A DNA stretch of 64,000 nt from Ruminococcus sp. AM22-13 (GTDB taxonomy: Bacteria; Bacillota; Clostridia; Lachnospirales; Lachnospiraceae): NCBI RefSeq assembly GCF_003471165.1, contig NZ_QRIL01000001.1:291608-355607 (forward strand), read 5' to 3'. How positions within the stretch are numbered: the stretch's first letter is position 1; every line of letters starts with the position of its first letter. This document shows positions 43,042 to 52,286 of this stretch, one piece after another. The position numbers and the translations under genes were made by a program. The notes beneath the pieces are model-generated. The model ran no database searches. It saw only the letters and a list, made by a program, of their open reading frames with translations, and was not told the DNA's origin.

Positions 43042-43111
43042 TGGATTATTGGCTGGTACTATAGAATTATAAAAGCTTCGCTTTTAATCATTAATTTTCC
43101 TCTAAGTTTGT

Positions 43112-43390
43112 TCAATGGCGCACTTCCACAAATTTGGCTCTGCTCATAAGCGGATGTGCCAGCTTAACAGCACCTGTCGGGCAGACCATTACGCAGGCAC
43201 CGCAGTAATAACATTCTCCCGGATACATAACGATCGGATGTTTCCCCTTCTCGCTGCAGAGAAGCTTCGCAGCCAGCTTACGATTTTTTCTAATTTGTAT
43301 GAGACTCAGTCCGAACCTCAACACAATATCGGACATATGCATAGGCTGATTTTTGAAGCATATAAAGCCGGCGAGTTGATGAAGAAGCAT
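43112..43390 (-). pseudogene. 4Fe-4S ferredoxin-like fragment
   Basis: Up to 92 residues. Near the C-terminus is CYYCGACVMVCPTGAVKL, one complete [4Fe-4S] binding motif, then VEVRH and stop. It resembles the tail of ferredoxin subunits that accompany FAD-dependent oxidoreductases. A second Cys-rich motif and the partner are absent, and no convincing ribosome site precedes the ATG at 43390. I think it is a gene fragment, though a small active ferredoxin is possible. Confidence 0.5.
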
Positions 43391-43468
43391 CTGGACGATT
43401 CTCTGCAGTATGCTTTATCTTGTCTGTAATTTATTAAGTATTCCATACTTTTTGAATGTCAAAATATA

Positions 43469-43497
43469 TTGACTTTTCTTTTTTGCCTTGCTATATT
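43469..43497 (+). promoter_or_regulatory. promoter of the alcohol/aldehyde dehydrogenase genes
   Basis: TTGACT (43469-43474), 17-bp spacer, TATATT (43492-43497), 34 bp before the start codon. Confidence 0.7.
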
Positions 43498-43530
43498 TTT
43501 CTTGATTACATATTACAGAGGAGAATTATC

Positions 43531-44742
43531 ATGAATCCTATCAGAAAAATATATTGCAGGGCTTTTCAGAAAGCTTTTCACATCGCTATCCCATTTTTAC
43601 CTTACCGCAAACCGAAAATCGCCGGAAGTGTTAAAGAACTTCCGGAAATCATCATGCGCCATAAATGTACACATGTGCTGATCATCACAGACGCGGGAAT
43701 TGCCCGTCTCGGACTTACCAGACGTCTGGAGAAAACACTGAACGAAGCCGGAATTCCTTATACAATCTATGATAAAACAGTTGCCAACCCTACTACCGTA
43801 AATGTTAAGGAGGCACTGAATCTTTATCACGAAAACGGTTGCGATGCTATCATCGGTTTCGGCGGCGGTTCCAGTATGGACTGTGCAAAGGCTGTCGGTG
43901 CACGCGCAGTAAAGCCAAAACAAACTCTGGCTCAGATGAAGGGAATCCTGAAAGTACACAAGAAACTTCCACTTCTTATGGCAGTTCCTACTACTGCCGG
44001 TACCGGAAGTGAAACTACTCTCGCAGCTGTAATTACCGATGCAGATACCCGATATAAATATGCGATCAACGACTTTCCACTAATTCCCCGCTATGCAGTA
44101 CTTGACCCGAAAGTAACCTTAAGCCTGCCGCCATTTATCACCGCCACCACAGGCATGGATGCCCTCACTCACGCAGTCGAAGCATACATCGGAAACTCTA
44201 CCACAATAGATACCCGCAGGGACGCTTTAAAAGCTGTAAAACTGATTTTTGAAAATATTTACACTGTTTATGAACATGGTGATAACATCCAGGCGCGTCG
44301 GAATATGCTCCATGCTTCTTTCTATGCAGGCTGTGCATTTACCAAATCTTATGTAGGATATGTTCACGCAGTTGCTCACTCACTTGGAGGAGAATATAAC
44401 GTGCCTCATGGACTTGCCAATGCGATTCTGCTGCCTATGGTGCTTCGTGAATATGGATGCTGCATTGATAAAAAACTCCACAATCTGGCTGTTGCTGCCG
44501 GACTCGCGGATAAGAACACACCAGATCATGAAGCTGCAGAACTTTTTATTCAGGCAATCGAAGAAATGAAACAGAAATTCGGAATCGGAGATACTGTAAA
44601 AGAGATCCAGAAAACAGATATCCCGAAGCTGTCACATTATGCAGATAAAGAGGCAAATCCTCTGTATCCTGTGCCAAAGCTGATGGATGCATCAGAACTT
44701 GAGAAATTTTATTATATGCTGATTCCTGAATCTGATAAATAA
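43531..44742 (+). CDS. iron-containing alcohol dehydrogenase
   Basis: 403 residues of the Fe-ADH (type III) family. The NAD-binding GFGGGSSMDCAKAVGA (about 111-126) and TTAGTGSE follow the family pattern. The metal-binding stretch TGMDALTHAVEAYIG and the later HAVAHSLGGEYNVPHG supply Asp/His ligands. It interconverts an alcohol and an aldehyde. The start is ATG 43531 with GAGGAG upstream; the frame is open to 43456 but includes the promoter. The following aldehyde dehydrogenase (28-bp gap) suggests that the pair oxidises or reduces the same aldehyde. Substrate unknown. Confidence 0.92.
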   Translation: MNPIRKIYCRAFQKAFHIAIPFLPYRKPKIAGSVKELPEIIMRHKCTHVLIITDAGIARLGLTRRLEKTLNEAGIPYTIYDKTVANPTTVNVKEALNLYHENGCDAIIGFGGGSSMDCAKAVGARAVKPKQTLAQMKGILKVHKKLPLLMAVPTTAGTGSETTLAAVITDADTRYKYAINDFPLIPRYAVLDPKVTLSLPPFITATTGMDALTHAVEAYIGNSTTIDTRRDALKAVKLIFENIYTVYEHGDNIQARRNMLHASFYAGCAFTKSYVGYVHAVAHSLGGEYNVPHGLANAILLPMVLREYGCCIDKKLHNLAVAAGLADKNTPDHEAAELFIQAIEEMKQKFGIGDTVKEIQKTDIPKLSHYADKEANPLYPVPKLMDASELEKFYYMLIPESDK

Positions 44743-44770
44743 TACAGAAAAAGTATGGAGGGACTATTCA

Positions 44771-46150
44771 ATGACAGAAACAGAAATTAAAGAAATCGTC
44801 CAGAAACAGCGTACCTATTTTTATACCGGCGCAACTTTACCAGTTGATAAAAGAATTGAAGCTTTAAAAAAATTAAAATTCTGTATTCAGAAATATGAAC
44901 CATTGATCAATGAGGCATTAAAGCGCGACCTCGGCAAGAGTAACTTCGAGTCCTATATGTGCGAGGTCGGACTTGTACTCTCCGAACTCAGCTATATGAT
45001 TCGCCATACGCCATCCTACGCAAAGGAAAAAAACGTAATAACCCCTCTTGCACAGTTCGCCTCCAGAAGCTATAAAAAGCCGTCCCCTTATGGTGTAGTT
45101 CTTGTTATGAGTCCTTGGAATTATCCGTTCCTGCTCACCATCGATCCACTGATAGATGCGATTGCCGCAGGAAACACCGTAGTATTAAAACCAAGTGCTT
45201 ACTCACCCAATACAAGTCGTGTCATTGAAACTATCATCTGCGAATGTTTTGACCCGCATTATGTAACCGTTGTAACAGGCGGACGCACAGAAAATACTGC
45301 GCTCCTCAATGAACATTTCGACTATATCTTCTTCACCGGAAGCCAGAATGTCGGTCGTGAAGTTATGTCAAAGGCATCTGCACACCTGACTCCTGTTACC
45401 CTGGAGCTTGGTGGAAAAAGTCCCTGTATCGTAGAAAAAAGTGCCAACCTGAAACTGGCAGCCAGACGGATTGTATTCGGAAAATATCTCAACTGCGGTC
45501 AGACCTGCGTTGCACCAGATTATATCTACTGTGATAAGGAAATTAAAGATGAACTTATCCGCCAGATTCAGAAACAAATTAAAAAACAGTTTGGATCTGC
45601 ACCTCTGAATAATAAAAATTATGGCAAAATCATCAATGAGAAACACTTTACCCGTATCAGCAATCTTATCAATCCGGATAAAGTAATCTGCGGCGGTGAC
45701 AGCAATCCAAAAACACTTCAGATTTCACCTACCGTTATGGATCATGTTACTTTCCAGGATGCCGTTATGCAGGAAGAAATTTTCGGCCCGGTGCTTCCGG
45801 TATTGACTTATGATTCACTGGATGAAGCTATCGTAACCGTTAACTCCATGGCACATCCACTGGCTCTGTATATCTTCACTTCCGACAAGGATGTCGCCCG
45901 CAAAGTCACCTCTCGCTGTGGATTCGGCGGTGGCTGTGTGAATGATACGATCATCCATCTGGCAACCAGCGAGATGGGATTTGGCGGCTTTGGCGAAAGC
46001 GGTATGGGATCTTACCATGGCAGAGACGGGTTCAATACCTTTTCTCACTTCAAGAGTATTGTAGATAAAAAAACATGGCTGGACCTCCCTATGAGATACC
46101 AGCCATATAGAAAAATCTATGAAAAACTGATCAGAAAGTTCCTGAAATAA
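44771..46150 (+). CDS. aldehyde dehydrogenase (NAD(P)-dependent, class 3-like)
   Basis: 459 residues. Motifs: MSPWNYPF, GNTVVLKPSAYSP, FTGSQNVGREV, LELGGKSPCIV with the general-base Glu, and the catalytic Cys in NCGQTCVAPDY; EEIFGPVLPVL near the end. The short length and C-terminal hydrophobic tail (KIYEKLIRKFLK) match class 3 enzymes. Oxidises an aldehyde to the acid. Operon with the iron-containing alcohol dehydrogenase. GGAGGG precedes ATG 44771. Confidence 0.93.
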   Translation: MTETEIKEIVQKQRTYFYTGATLPVDKRIEALKKLKFCIQKYEPLINEALKRDLGKSNFESYMCEVGLVLSELSYMIRHTPSYAKEKNVITPLAQFASRSYKKPSPYGVVLVMSPWNYPFLLTIDPLIDAIAAGNTVVLKPSAYSPNTSRVIETIICECFDPHYVTVVTGGRTENTALLNEHFDYIFFTGSQNVGREVMSKASAHLTPVTLELGGKSPCIVEKSANLKLAARRIVFGKYLNCGQTCVAPDYIYCDKEIKDELIRQIQKQIKKQFGSAPLNNKNYGKIINEKHFTRISNLINPDKVICGGDSNPKTLQISPTVMDHVTFQDAVMQEEIFGPVLPVLTYDSLDEAIVTVNSMAHPLALYIFTSDKDVARKVTSRCGFGGGCVNDTIIHLATSEMGFGGFGESGMGSYHGRDGFNTFSHFKSIVDKKTWLDLPMRYQPYRKIYEKLIRKFLK

Positions 46151-46162
46151 GGAACTTTCTTC
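46134..46162 (+). terminator. terminator of the dehydrogenase operon
   Basis: GAAAGTTCC/GGAACTTTC with TTCT tail; the aldehyde dehydrogenase stop lies in the loop. Confidence 0.8.
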
Positions 46163-46179
46163 TATTATTACTACTTTTC

Positions 46180-47013
46180 TTACACTGCATCTTTATATAT
46201 TCTCTGTATATGCATCGCCAGATATCCAATCTCCGTCTCATCCAGCTTATGACCTATACATCCTTCCAGATTCTTGCATATCTCCGCTGCGATTTCATAA
46301 GCCTGTGGATACTGGTCCAGCATATATTCGTTCATATCCAGATTCAGTTTCTCCCCAGTTGATGCGCGTGCCACCATATATTTCATATGGTTCATCAGAC
46401 GATTATAAGACAGAGAAAGTACATCAATCGGCTTGCCTGTCGCCTTCTCGATCATGTCAATACACTCTCTCACTGCCCTAGCAGTCTGCATCGCAACAGA
46501 TACCTTCTCATCGCCAATCGCAGAATGGATATGAAGTGCCACGTATCCAACTTCATGGTCATCAATTGCTATCTGAAGTCTCTTCTTCAAGATTGTTTTC
46601 AATGTCTCAGCAACCTTAAATTCACTGTAAAAAAGCACTTTGATATCCTCAGTCAGAGGATTACTGATCTGCTCATTTCGGCGAATTCTGGCAACTGCAA
46701 AAGAGATATGGTCTGCAAGTGGGAAAAGAATTCCTCTGTCTACAGAATCTCCAAACACTTTCTGCGCCTCTGTCAGAATCTCATCTGCAATTTCCAGATA
46801 CTCCGGCTCGATTCCCTTTACCAGTTCTTTCGCAGATCCACGCTCCGTCTCCTGCTCCATCCGATATAAAGTACACTCTGCAGGTTTTTCAAAACGCTGG
46901 CTGACTTTCTTACCAAAGCCAACACCCTTGCCGAGAATGACATATTCCTGATTTTCTTCCATATCAATAGCTATTACACCATTGTTATTTAATACTTTGC
47001 TTACTCTGTACAT
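46180..47013 (-). CDS. glcT: BglG-family transcription antiterminator, GlcT type
   Basis: 277 residues: an N-terminal co-antiterminator RNA-binding domain (about 1-55, MYRVSKVLNNNGVIAIDM) and two PTS-regulation domains (about 70-170 and 180-277). Conserved regulatory His are visible in LADHISFAVARI, VALHIHSA, YNRLMNHMKYM and LAMHIQRI. These proteins bind RAT sequences and stop terminator formation when their PTS is active. A RAT overlapping a terminator lies before the PTS glucose-type gene (52123-52201), 5 kb away, which is the probable target. GAGGGG precedes the ATG. Confidence 0.92.
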   Translation of the reverse strand: MYRVSKVLNNNGVIAIDMEENQEYVILGKGVGFGKKVSQRFEKPAECTLYRMEQETERGSAKELVKGIEPEYLEIADEILTEAQKVFGDSVDRGILFPLADHISFAVARIRRNEQISNPLTEDIKVLFYSEFKVAETLKTILKKRLQIAIDDHEVGYVALHIHSAIGDEKVSVAMQTARAVRECIDMIEKATGKPIDVLSLSYNRLMNHMKYMVARASTGEKLNLDMNEYMLDQYPQAYEIAAEICKNLEGCIGHKLDETEIGYLAMHIQRIYKDAV

Positions 47014-47056
47014 CTTACGATCCCCTCATTTATTATCAATGTTATAAATATTTTAA

Positions 47057-47113
47057 TTTAGTCATTTTTCCATAAAATGACTAAATTGAATTTGAAATGA
47101 CTAAATTGAATTT
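47057..47113. repeat. 20-bp tandem repeat with inverted half upstream of glcT
   Basis: AAATGACTAAATTGAATTTG occurs at 47075-47094 and again (19 of 20) at 47095-47113. TTTAGTCATTT (47057-47067) is the inverse complement of its first half. Possible operator for glcT. Confidence 0.7.
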
Positions 47114-47136
47114 CCATCTTATCAGATCTTTAATAG

Positions 47137-47796
47137 CTATTTTCCCAATATTTTTCTTAAAAATCCTTCATCCGGACAGTCTGGATTTTCAAAGAAAATA
47201 TCTATCTTTCCATGCTCTGCGGATCTATCTTCAAACGCCGGAAATATAAATCCGCATTTTGGTTTTCCTGCATTATAGTCTTTATCTACCGGTGCAGCTA
47301 CACACACAAGGAAGCTATAAACTTCTTCCGATTCCCATTGTTCGCTCTGATCTGAGCCTTTCTTTGGAATATCGTAGATTCCATGATAAATATAAATTCC
47401 AAATTCCTGCCCGCGTAAATAATTTGTCCTGTTGGGCTTGTCTTCTGTGCCGCAGATTCCTTCTGCCAGCTGTTCGCAAAGTGTCTGTACAAGAAGATCA
47501 TCTTTTAGACCATATTGTGATAATGCCATCAGCAGTTTATGAATACTGTCATAGGCCAGATCTCCTGCCGGAAATTTATAACATTTTAACTGCTCATTTG
47601 TTTTTGAAAACGGAATCGTTTTCGCAAGATCCAGATTAACTTGCTGGTCATGTTTTCCCATATTCTTAAAGTTTACATTAAAAGTATTATCGATATATCC
47701 ATTTTCGTCTATGTAAACGCCTGCTGCACGCATAAAACAATTTCTGGATAAGGTCATCCTGCGGGTTAACTCCAGCATATCATTTCTGTTTATCAT
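47137..47796 (-). CDS. DUF4317-like protein
   Basis: 219 residues. The opening NRNDMLELTRRMTLSRNCFMR followed by AAGVYIDENG resembles the DUF4317 family, which starts with a similar Arg-rich helix and a beta hairpin. Full family members are longer (my recollection is about 350-400 residues), so this is a short version. No motif for catalysis is seen. AAAGGAAAAG precedes the ATG. It precedes glcT on the same strand but the tandem repeats lie between. Confidence 0.6.
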   Translation of the reverse strand: MINRNDMLELTRRMTLSRNCFMRAAGVYIDENGYIDNTFNVNFKNMGKHDQQVNLDLAKTIPFSKTNEQLKCYKFPAGDLAYDSIHKLLMALSQYGLKDDLLVQTLCEQLAEGICGTEDKPNRTNYLRGQEFGIYIYHGIYDIPKKGSDQSEQWESEEVYSFLVCVAAPVDKDYNAGKPKCGFIFPAFEDRSAEHGKIDIFFENPDCPDEGFLRKILGK

Positions 47797-47867
47797 ACTT
47801 TTTCTTTTCCTTTATATCTGTCCGATTTTTTATTATTTTTTTCCATACTGCGTTTGTGTTTTATTTA

Positions 47868-48188
47868 TTATACTTTTCTCTCAGATAAATCTTTAACAGA
47901 AATTGTGCGATTAGCCTTTCTTCCATATGCCCTGGCAATCTGTATTCCATCTGCAATTTCACACGCCTGCTGATAATAATATCCCACTGCCGTTTTAAAA
48001 ACCTCCGGGCGTTTCCCTTCTAGTAAATCCGGACTTAGACGAATTTCTTTTTTATATGGAATATTTTCATTTTTACAGCGTATAAAATTTTTCTGCGTTT
48101 TCAAATTGACAACCAACTGAGGAGAATCACCAATATATAATCTATCGCCTTCCATCTCTACGCTGTACTTTCCAACCTTCTGTTTCAT
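47868..48188 (-). CDS. small partner protein of the HipA-like kinase
   Basis: 106 residues, basic, beta-rich N-terminal half (KYSVEMEGDRLYIGD) and helical middle (FKTAVGYYYQQACEIADG). No helix-turn-helix is visible, so it is not a standard HipB. It begins 12 bp after the kinase gene, with AAGGGG upstream, and is surely co-transcribed. Not recognised. Confidence 0.6.
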   Translation of the reverse strand: MKQKVGKYSVEMEGDRLYIGDSPQLVVNLKTQKNFIRCKNENIPYKKEIRLSPDLLEGKRPEVFKTAVGYYYQQACEIADGIQIARAYGRKANRTISVKDLSERKV

Positions 48189-48200
48189 AGCCTATTCCCC

Positions 48201-49406
48201 TTACCAATATTTTTCTCGTTTCCAGATTTTCTTCCCTTCCTGAAAAAGCTGAAGATACTCTATCTTTTTCTGTACGGTTTCTGCTATCTTTTCTGCTCTT
48301 TCTTCTGGCATTTTCGTATATTGTTTTAATAATTCTTCTACTTCTTTGGGAAATACTTCAAGTTTTTCTATATCAATTACTTCTTTATTCTTTACATAGG
48401 AAAGCATATCTGTTTCTTTTTTACAAAATGAATTGACTTTGACATTTAACAGACCTGATTTGACCGGAACTGGATCTTCATTGTAAAAAAGGCAGTTCCC
48501 TGTATCATATACAGGCGCCATTTTTATCAGTGTATGTTTCTCACTGTTATATAAAAATCCGAAATTATTATAATGTCTGTCTGTATTACTCAAGATAAAA
48601 TCTGTCAAAATCGTATATTCCAGCTGCCTTCTTACTTCCAGCTCATCGAGTCCATATTCTGTTGCCAACCGAATAATCGCCTCATACTCTGATAAATCAT
48701 TCGGCACTTTATAATTTCTAATCAACTGATATGCCGAAACCAATTCTGTGTCCAGAGAAGTAAACAGCGCATTCAGACTACAGGGGAATTCTTCACCATC
48801 TATTTTTGTTCCGGTAATTTCATATGGGACATAATTTCTCCATTCCAGACGTTCATGAAGTCTGGTCGCAATTTTTTCATTTACTGCCTGCTGTCCATAA
48901 TTATTTGTATTTATTTTCAGCAGATAACGGGTATGATCCCTGATGATCCATTTTTTCTTCATCTCTCCATTTACAGATGAAGCCGGAGAAAAACGCGATA
49001 TGTGATCGTCTACATCTATTCTGCCAGTATCTGTCAGTAAATTGCCAAGTTCATCTGAAAAATCATTCTCAAAGAAATTAATATCTCTCCAGTACAGTTC
49101 TTTTGAAACTGGCTGCATCCAATAATGATCTGTCAGACTTAATCCATATGCTGCCAGCATCAAAGACTGACTTGTTTCTTCTCTCAGAATCTTCAGCGCC
49201 TGCTGAATCCCTTTTCTTGTGTCAGGTACTGCACGCATATTCCACCATTCTGCAAGTCCTGTTCCGTCTTTTTTACATCCAACGGGCAGTTCTTCCGGCA
49301 GATACACCTCAAGGATATATTCGATTCTTCCCGAAAAAGGGTTGATCTTTACCATGGCTGTGTCCAGGTCTTTATGCTTTAGTATATATAACTCTTCTCC
49401 ACCCAT
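48201..49406 (-). CDS. HipA-like kinase domain protein
   Basis: 401 residues. The C-terminal half has the HipA-type kinase core: the catalytic loop LSNTDRHYNNFGFLYN (about 291-306) and a DFG-equivalent APVYDTGNCLF. Upstream, HTRYLLKINTNNYGQQAVNE resembles the nucleotide-binding strand with the conserved Lys. The N-terminal about 150 residues are not recognised. HipA relatives phosphorylate proteins such as tRNA synthetases; many act as toxins. Here the second gene is not a HipB antitoxin. GGAGG precedes ATG 49406. Confidence 0.75.
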   Translation of the reverse strand: MGGEELYILKHKDLDTAMVKINPFSGRIEYILEVYLPEELPVGCKKDGTGLAEWWNMRAVPDTRKGIQQALKILREETSQSLMLAAYGLSLTDHYWMQPVSKELYWRDINFFENDFSDELGNLLTDTGRIDVDDHISRFSPASSVNGEMKKKWIIRDHTRYLLKINTNNYGQQAVNEKIATRLHERLEWRNYVPYEITGTKIDGEEFPCSLNALFTSLDTELVSAYQLIRNYKVPNDLSEYEAIIRLATEYGLDELEVRRQLEYTILTDFILSNTDRHYNNFGFLYNSEKHTLIKMAPVYDTGNCLFYNEDPVPVKSGLLNVKVNSFCKKETDMLSYVKNKEVIDIEKLEVFPKEVEELLKQYTKMPEERAEKIAETVQKKIEYLQLFQEGKKIWKREKYW

Positions 49407-49642
49407 AAAAAGCCTCCTTTTTCTCTGATAATCTTCATATTGACAGGCAAAAGTATCTCATATATTTTATTACTATTTACTCCGTCCTTAATAATACGGT
49501 TATCACATTCAAAATTTATTTGATTTACCTTATACAAGCATAAGTGTACCATATTTTTATCAGGAATCCTACCTGTCTGTTTAATTTACTTTGTTTTTCC
49601 AACCAACTTTCCTGTCATGGATTTCTCGTTTTTACGGTATGT
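49407..49642. other. upstream region of the HipA-like gene
   Basis: AT-rich. Contains an imperfect inverted repeat CCGT...ACGG (49481-49498), possibly an operator for the kinase gene. No reading frame and no clear promoter boxes. Confidence 0.4.
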
Positions 49643-49693
49643 AAAGAACAGCCAGATAATTCAGATATTCTCTGATTATCTGGCTGTTCTTTT
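49643..49693. terminator. strong bidirectional terminator after ptsG
   Basis: AAAGAACAGCCAGATAAT and ATTATCTGGCTGTTCTTT in a long stem with a CAGA/TCTG extension; T-run follows on both strands. Confidence 0.9.
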
Positions 49694-49750
49694 ATTTGTT
49701 CTGCGAATATTTGCAGCCTGTTTGCTTCAGTTTTCTCAAAACTATATTTA

Positions 49751-52000
49751 TTATTCCAGTGTCTCTACCGCAAACAACGGTTCACCTGCTTTGATCTCAC
49801 CGTTTGCGAGAAGTCGGATTCTCTGGTTGTCTTCCGGTTCGGTGTCAAGAATCGGGGAAACAAGGGATGGTGCATTAGCTGATAAGAACTCTAAATCAAG
49901 TTTCATCATCGGTTCGCCCATCTTTACTTTCTGACCTTCTGTTACCAGAATTTCGAATCCTTTTCCTTCCAGTTTCACAGTGTCGATTCCCATGTGAAGA
50001 AGCATTGGAATGCCGGAATCTGTCTGGAATCCGATGGCATGTTTTGTATCAAAAATAAATTCTACTTCGCCATCTGCCGGCGCATATACAATTCCTTCTG
50101 TCGGTGTTACCACTGCACCGTCGCCCATCATTTTTCCCGCAAATCCTTCATCCGGAGCAGTGGAAAGGTCTGCTGCGATACCATTTACCGGGCTGTAAAT
50201 GATGGCTGTTTTTCTGATTTTTTCTTCTTTTTTGACTGCCTGATCTACGTTTTCTGTATTCTGAGTCTGTGCAGAATTCTGAGCATCTGTGTCTCCTGCT
50301 ACACCATTTGCTGCTTCATTTCCAGTTTCTGATGCTGTATCATTCTGTACGTCTGCTGCAAATTCATTCGGAGCAGTTTCCAGATATTCTTCCAGTTTTG
50401 CTTTGATTACAGTTACATGAGGTCCATAAATGACCTGCACACCCTGTCCTTTTTTCACAATTCCTCTGGAATCTGTCTGTTTGAGGAGATCATCTCTGAC
50501 TCTCTCCGGCTCTGCGACTGTGACACGAAGTCTTGTCGCACAACAGTCAACGTCTACGATATTTTTCTTTCCGCCAAGTCCCATTGTAATCAGTTCGCTT
50601 ACCGGATCATTAGAAGTTGTTACAGTTGCACTATCTGTCTTTCCAGCTTCTTTTCTGGCGTTTACGTCAGCTTTTGTATAGAGCTTGGTTTCTGTATCAT
50701 CATCCTCACGTCCCGGAGTCTTGAAATCAAACTTCTTGATCATAAATGTAAAGATTACATAATACAGAATGAAATAAATAATACCAACCGGGATAATTCT
50801 CAGCCAGCTAGTCTTTTCATTTCCCTGCAGAATACCAAACAGGAACAAGTCAAGGAATCCACCGGAGAAAGTAAGTCCTACTGCGATATTTAACATATGT
50901 GCGATCATATAAGCCGCACCAGCCAGAATTACCTGTACAACAAACAATGCCGGAGCTACAAACAGGAATGAGAATTCCAGAGGCTCTGTAATACCTGTAA
51001 ACATACATGCAAGGGCTGCTGAAAGAAGAAGTCCGCCTGCTGCTTTTTTCTTCTCAGGTTTTGCACAGCGATACATAGCAAGTGCCGCACCCGGAAGGCC
51101 AAAGATCATAAAGATAAACTCACCGGAGAAATATCTGGTCGCATCAGCACTGAAATGTGCTACATTTGCAGAATCAGCAAGCTGTGCAAAGAAGATATTC
51201 TGCCCACCCTGTACCATCTGTCCTGCAACTTCCATTGTTCCACCAACTGCTGTCTGCCAGAAAGGCATATAAAATACATGGTGAAGTCCAAACGGAATCA
51301 GTGCACGTTTGATAATGCCGAAAATAAGTGTTCCGATGTATCCACTTCCTGTTACCAGTCCGCCCAGGGCATAAATACCATTCTGAACTACCGGCCAGAT
51401 AAAATACATCAAAATTCCCACAAACATATATACGATTGTAGAAATAATCGGCACGAATCGGGAACCGCCGAAGAATGACAATGCATTCGGAAGTACGATC
51501 TTATGAAAACGATTGTGAAGTGCCGCGACTCCAAGTCCTACAATAATACCGCCAAATACACCCATCTGTAGGGACTGGATTCCACATACAGAAGTAATCG
51601 TTCCTTCCAGTACATCTTTGGCAATCTGTCCGCCAGCTGTAATCTCACCGTTTATAAGAAGCATGGCACTAATCGCTACGTTCATAACGAAATATGCAAT
51701 CAATGCTGAAAGAGCCGCAACCTCTTTCTCTTTTTTTGCCATACCTATGGCAACACCAACCGCAAAGATCAGCGGTAAGTTATCAAATACTGCACTTCCG
51801 ACCTTATTCATAATGATCAGAAGGGAATTAAGTAAAGTGCCGCTTCCAAGGATTTTCTGTAATCCATAGGTTGCGATTGTTGTTTCATTTGTGAAGGAAC
51901 TGCCGATACCAAGCAGCAGACCTGCGACAGGGAGAATTGCAATCGGAAGCATAAAGGATCTTCCTACACGCTGCAAAACTCCAAAGATTTTGTCTTTCAT
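49751..52000 (-). CDS. ptsG: PTS glucose-type EIICBA
   Basis: 749 residues: EIIC membrane domain (about 1-420, ten helices, with GGSRFVPIISTIVYMF and TGITEPLEFSF), EIIB (about 465-540, phospho-Cys in DVDCCATRLRVTV) and EIIA (about 600-749, with phospho-His in MLLHMGIDTVKL). It takes up and phosphorylates glucose or a close relative such as N-acetylglucosamine, using phosphate from Enzyme I (60723) through HPr. The start is ATG 52000 with AAGGAG upstream; the frame extends to 52036 without a ribosome site. The leader holds a RAT/terminator, so GlcT control is expected. Confidence 0.92.
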   Translation of the reverse strand: MKDKIFGVLQRVGRSFMLPIAILPVAGLLLGIGSSFTNETTIATYGLQKILGSGTLLNSLLIIMNKVGSAVFDNLPLIFAVGVAIGMAKKEKEVAALSALIAYFVMNVAISAMLLINGEITAGGQIAKDVLEGTITSVCGIQSLQMGVFGGIIVGLGVAALHNRFHKIVLPNALSFFGGSRFVPIISTIVYMFVGILMYFIWPVVQNGIYALGGLVTGSGYIGTLIFGIIKRALIPFGLHHVFYMPFWQTAVGGTMEVAGQMVQGGQNIFFAQLADSANVAHFSADATRYFSGEFIFMIFGLPGAALAMYRCAKPEKKKAAGGLLLSAALACMFTGITEPLEFSFLFVAPALFVVQVILAGAAYMIAHMLNIAVGLTFSGGFLDLFLFGILQGNEKTSWLRIIPVGIIYFILYYVIFTFMIKKFDFKTPGREDDDTETKLYTKADVNARKEAGKTDSATVTTSNDPVSELITMGLGGKKNIVDVDCCATRLRVTVAEPERVRDDLLKQTDSRGIVKKGQGVQVIYGPHVTVIKAKLEEYLETAPNEFAADVQNDTASETGNEAANGVAGDTDAQNSAQTQNTENVDQAVKKEEKIRKTAIIYSPVNGIAADLSTAPDEGFAGKMMGDGAVVTPTEGIVYAPADGEVEFIFDTKHAIGFQTDSGIPMLLHMGIDTVKLEGKGFEILVTEGQKVKMGEPMMKLDLEFLSANAPSLVSPILDTEPEDNQRIRLLANGEIKAGEPLFAVETLE

Positions 52001-52122
52001 GTTTCTTTGTTCTCCTTTTCCTGATAGTGTTGGCATAGTTATCCGTGATAACTGCCGGATTTCTCTGGAGATTAAAACCTTCTGACAACTTATTATTCGG
52101 AATTTTCCGCAAAAAATACATC

Positions 52123-52201
52123 AAAAAAAGGCACTAACCCCCATAAATATTAAAAAATAACATTTATGACCGGTTAATGCCTGCCTGTCCAGTAACACAC
52201 C
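52123..52201 (-). promoter_or_regulatory. RAT antiterminator overlapping an intrinsic terminator (GlcT site)
   Basis: On the minus strand GGTGTGTTACTGGACAGGCA then GGCATTAACC (52201-52172) matches the RAT consensus for BglG-type antiterminators (TTACTG...GCAGGCAAAACC). Its 3' part GGCATTAACC pairs with GGTTAGTGCC (52139-52130), followed by seven T: the terminator that the bound protein would prevent. Confidence 0.88.
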
Positions 52202-52286
52202 AAATCTGTGCTTTAATATAAACGATTTTCTACTATTTGTCAATCCCTTTTTACCGAATTAGGTATTAATTAGGTATTAATGGTTA

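Noticed and set aside
48201..49406. Classical hipBA toxin-antitoxin operon
   Set aside because: No helix-turn-helix HipB gene precedes or follows the kinase gene.
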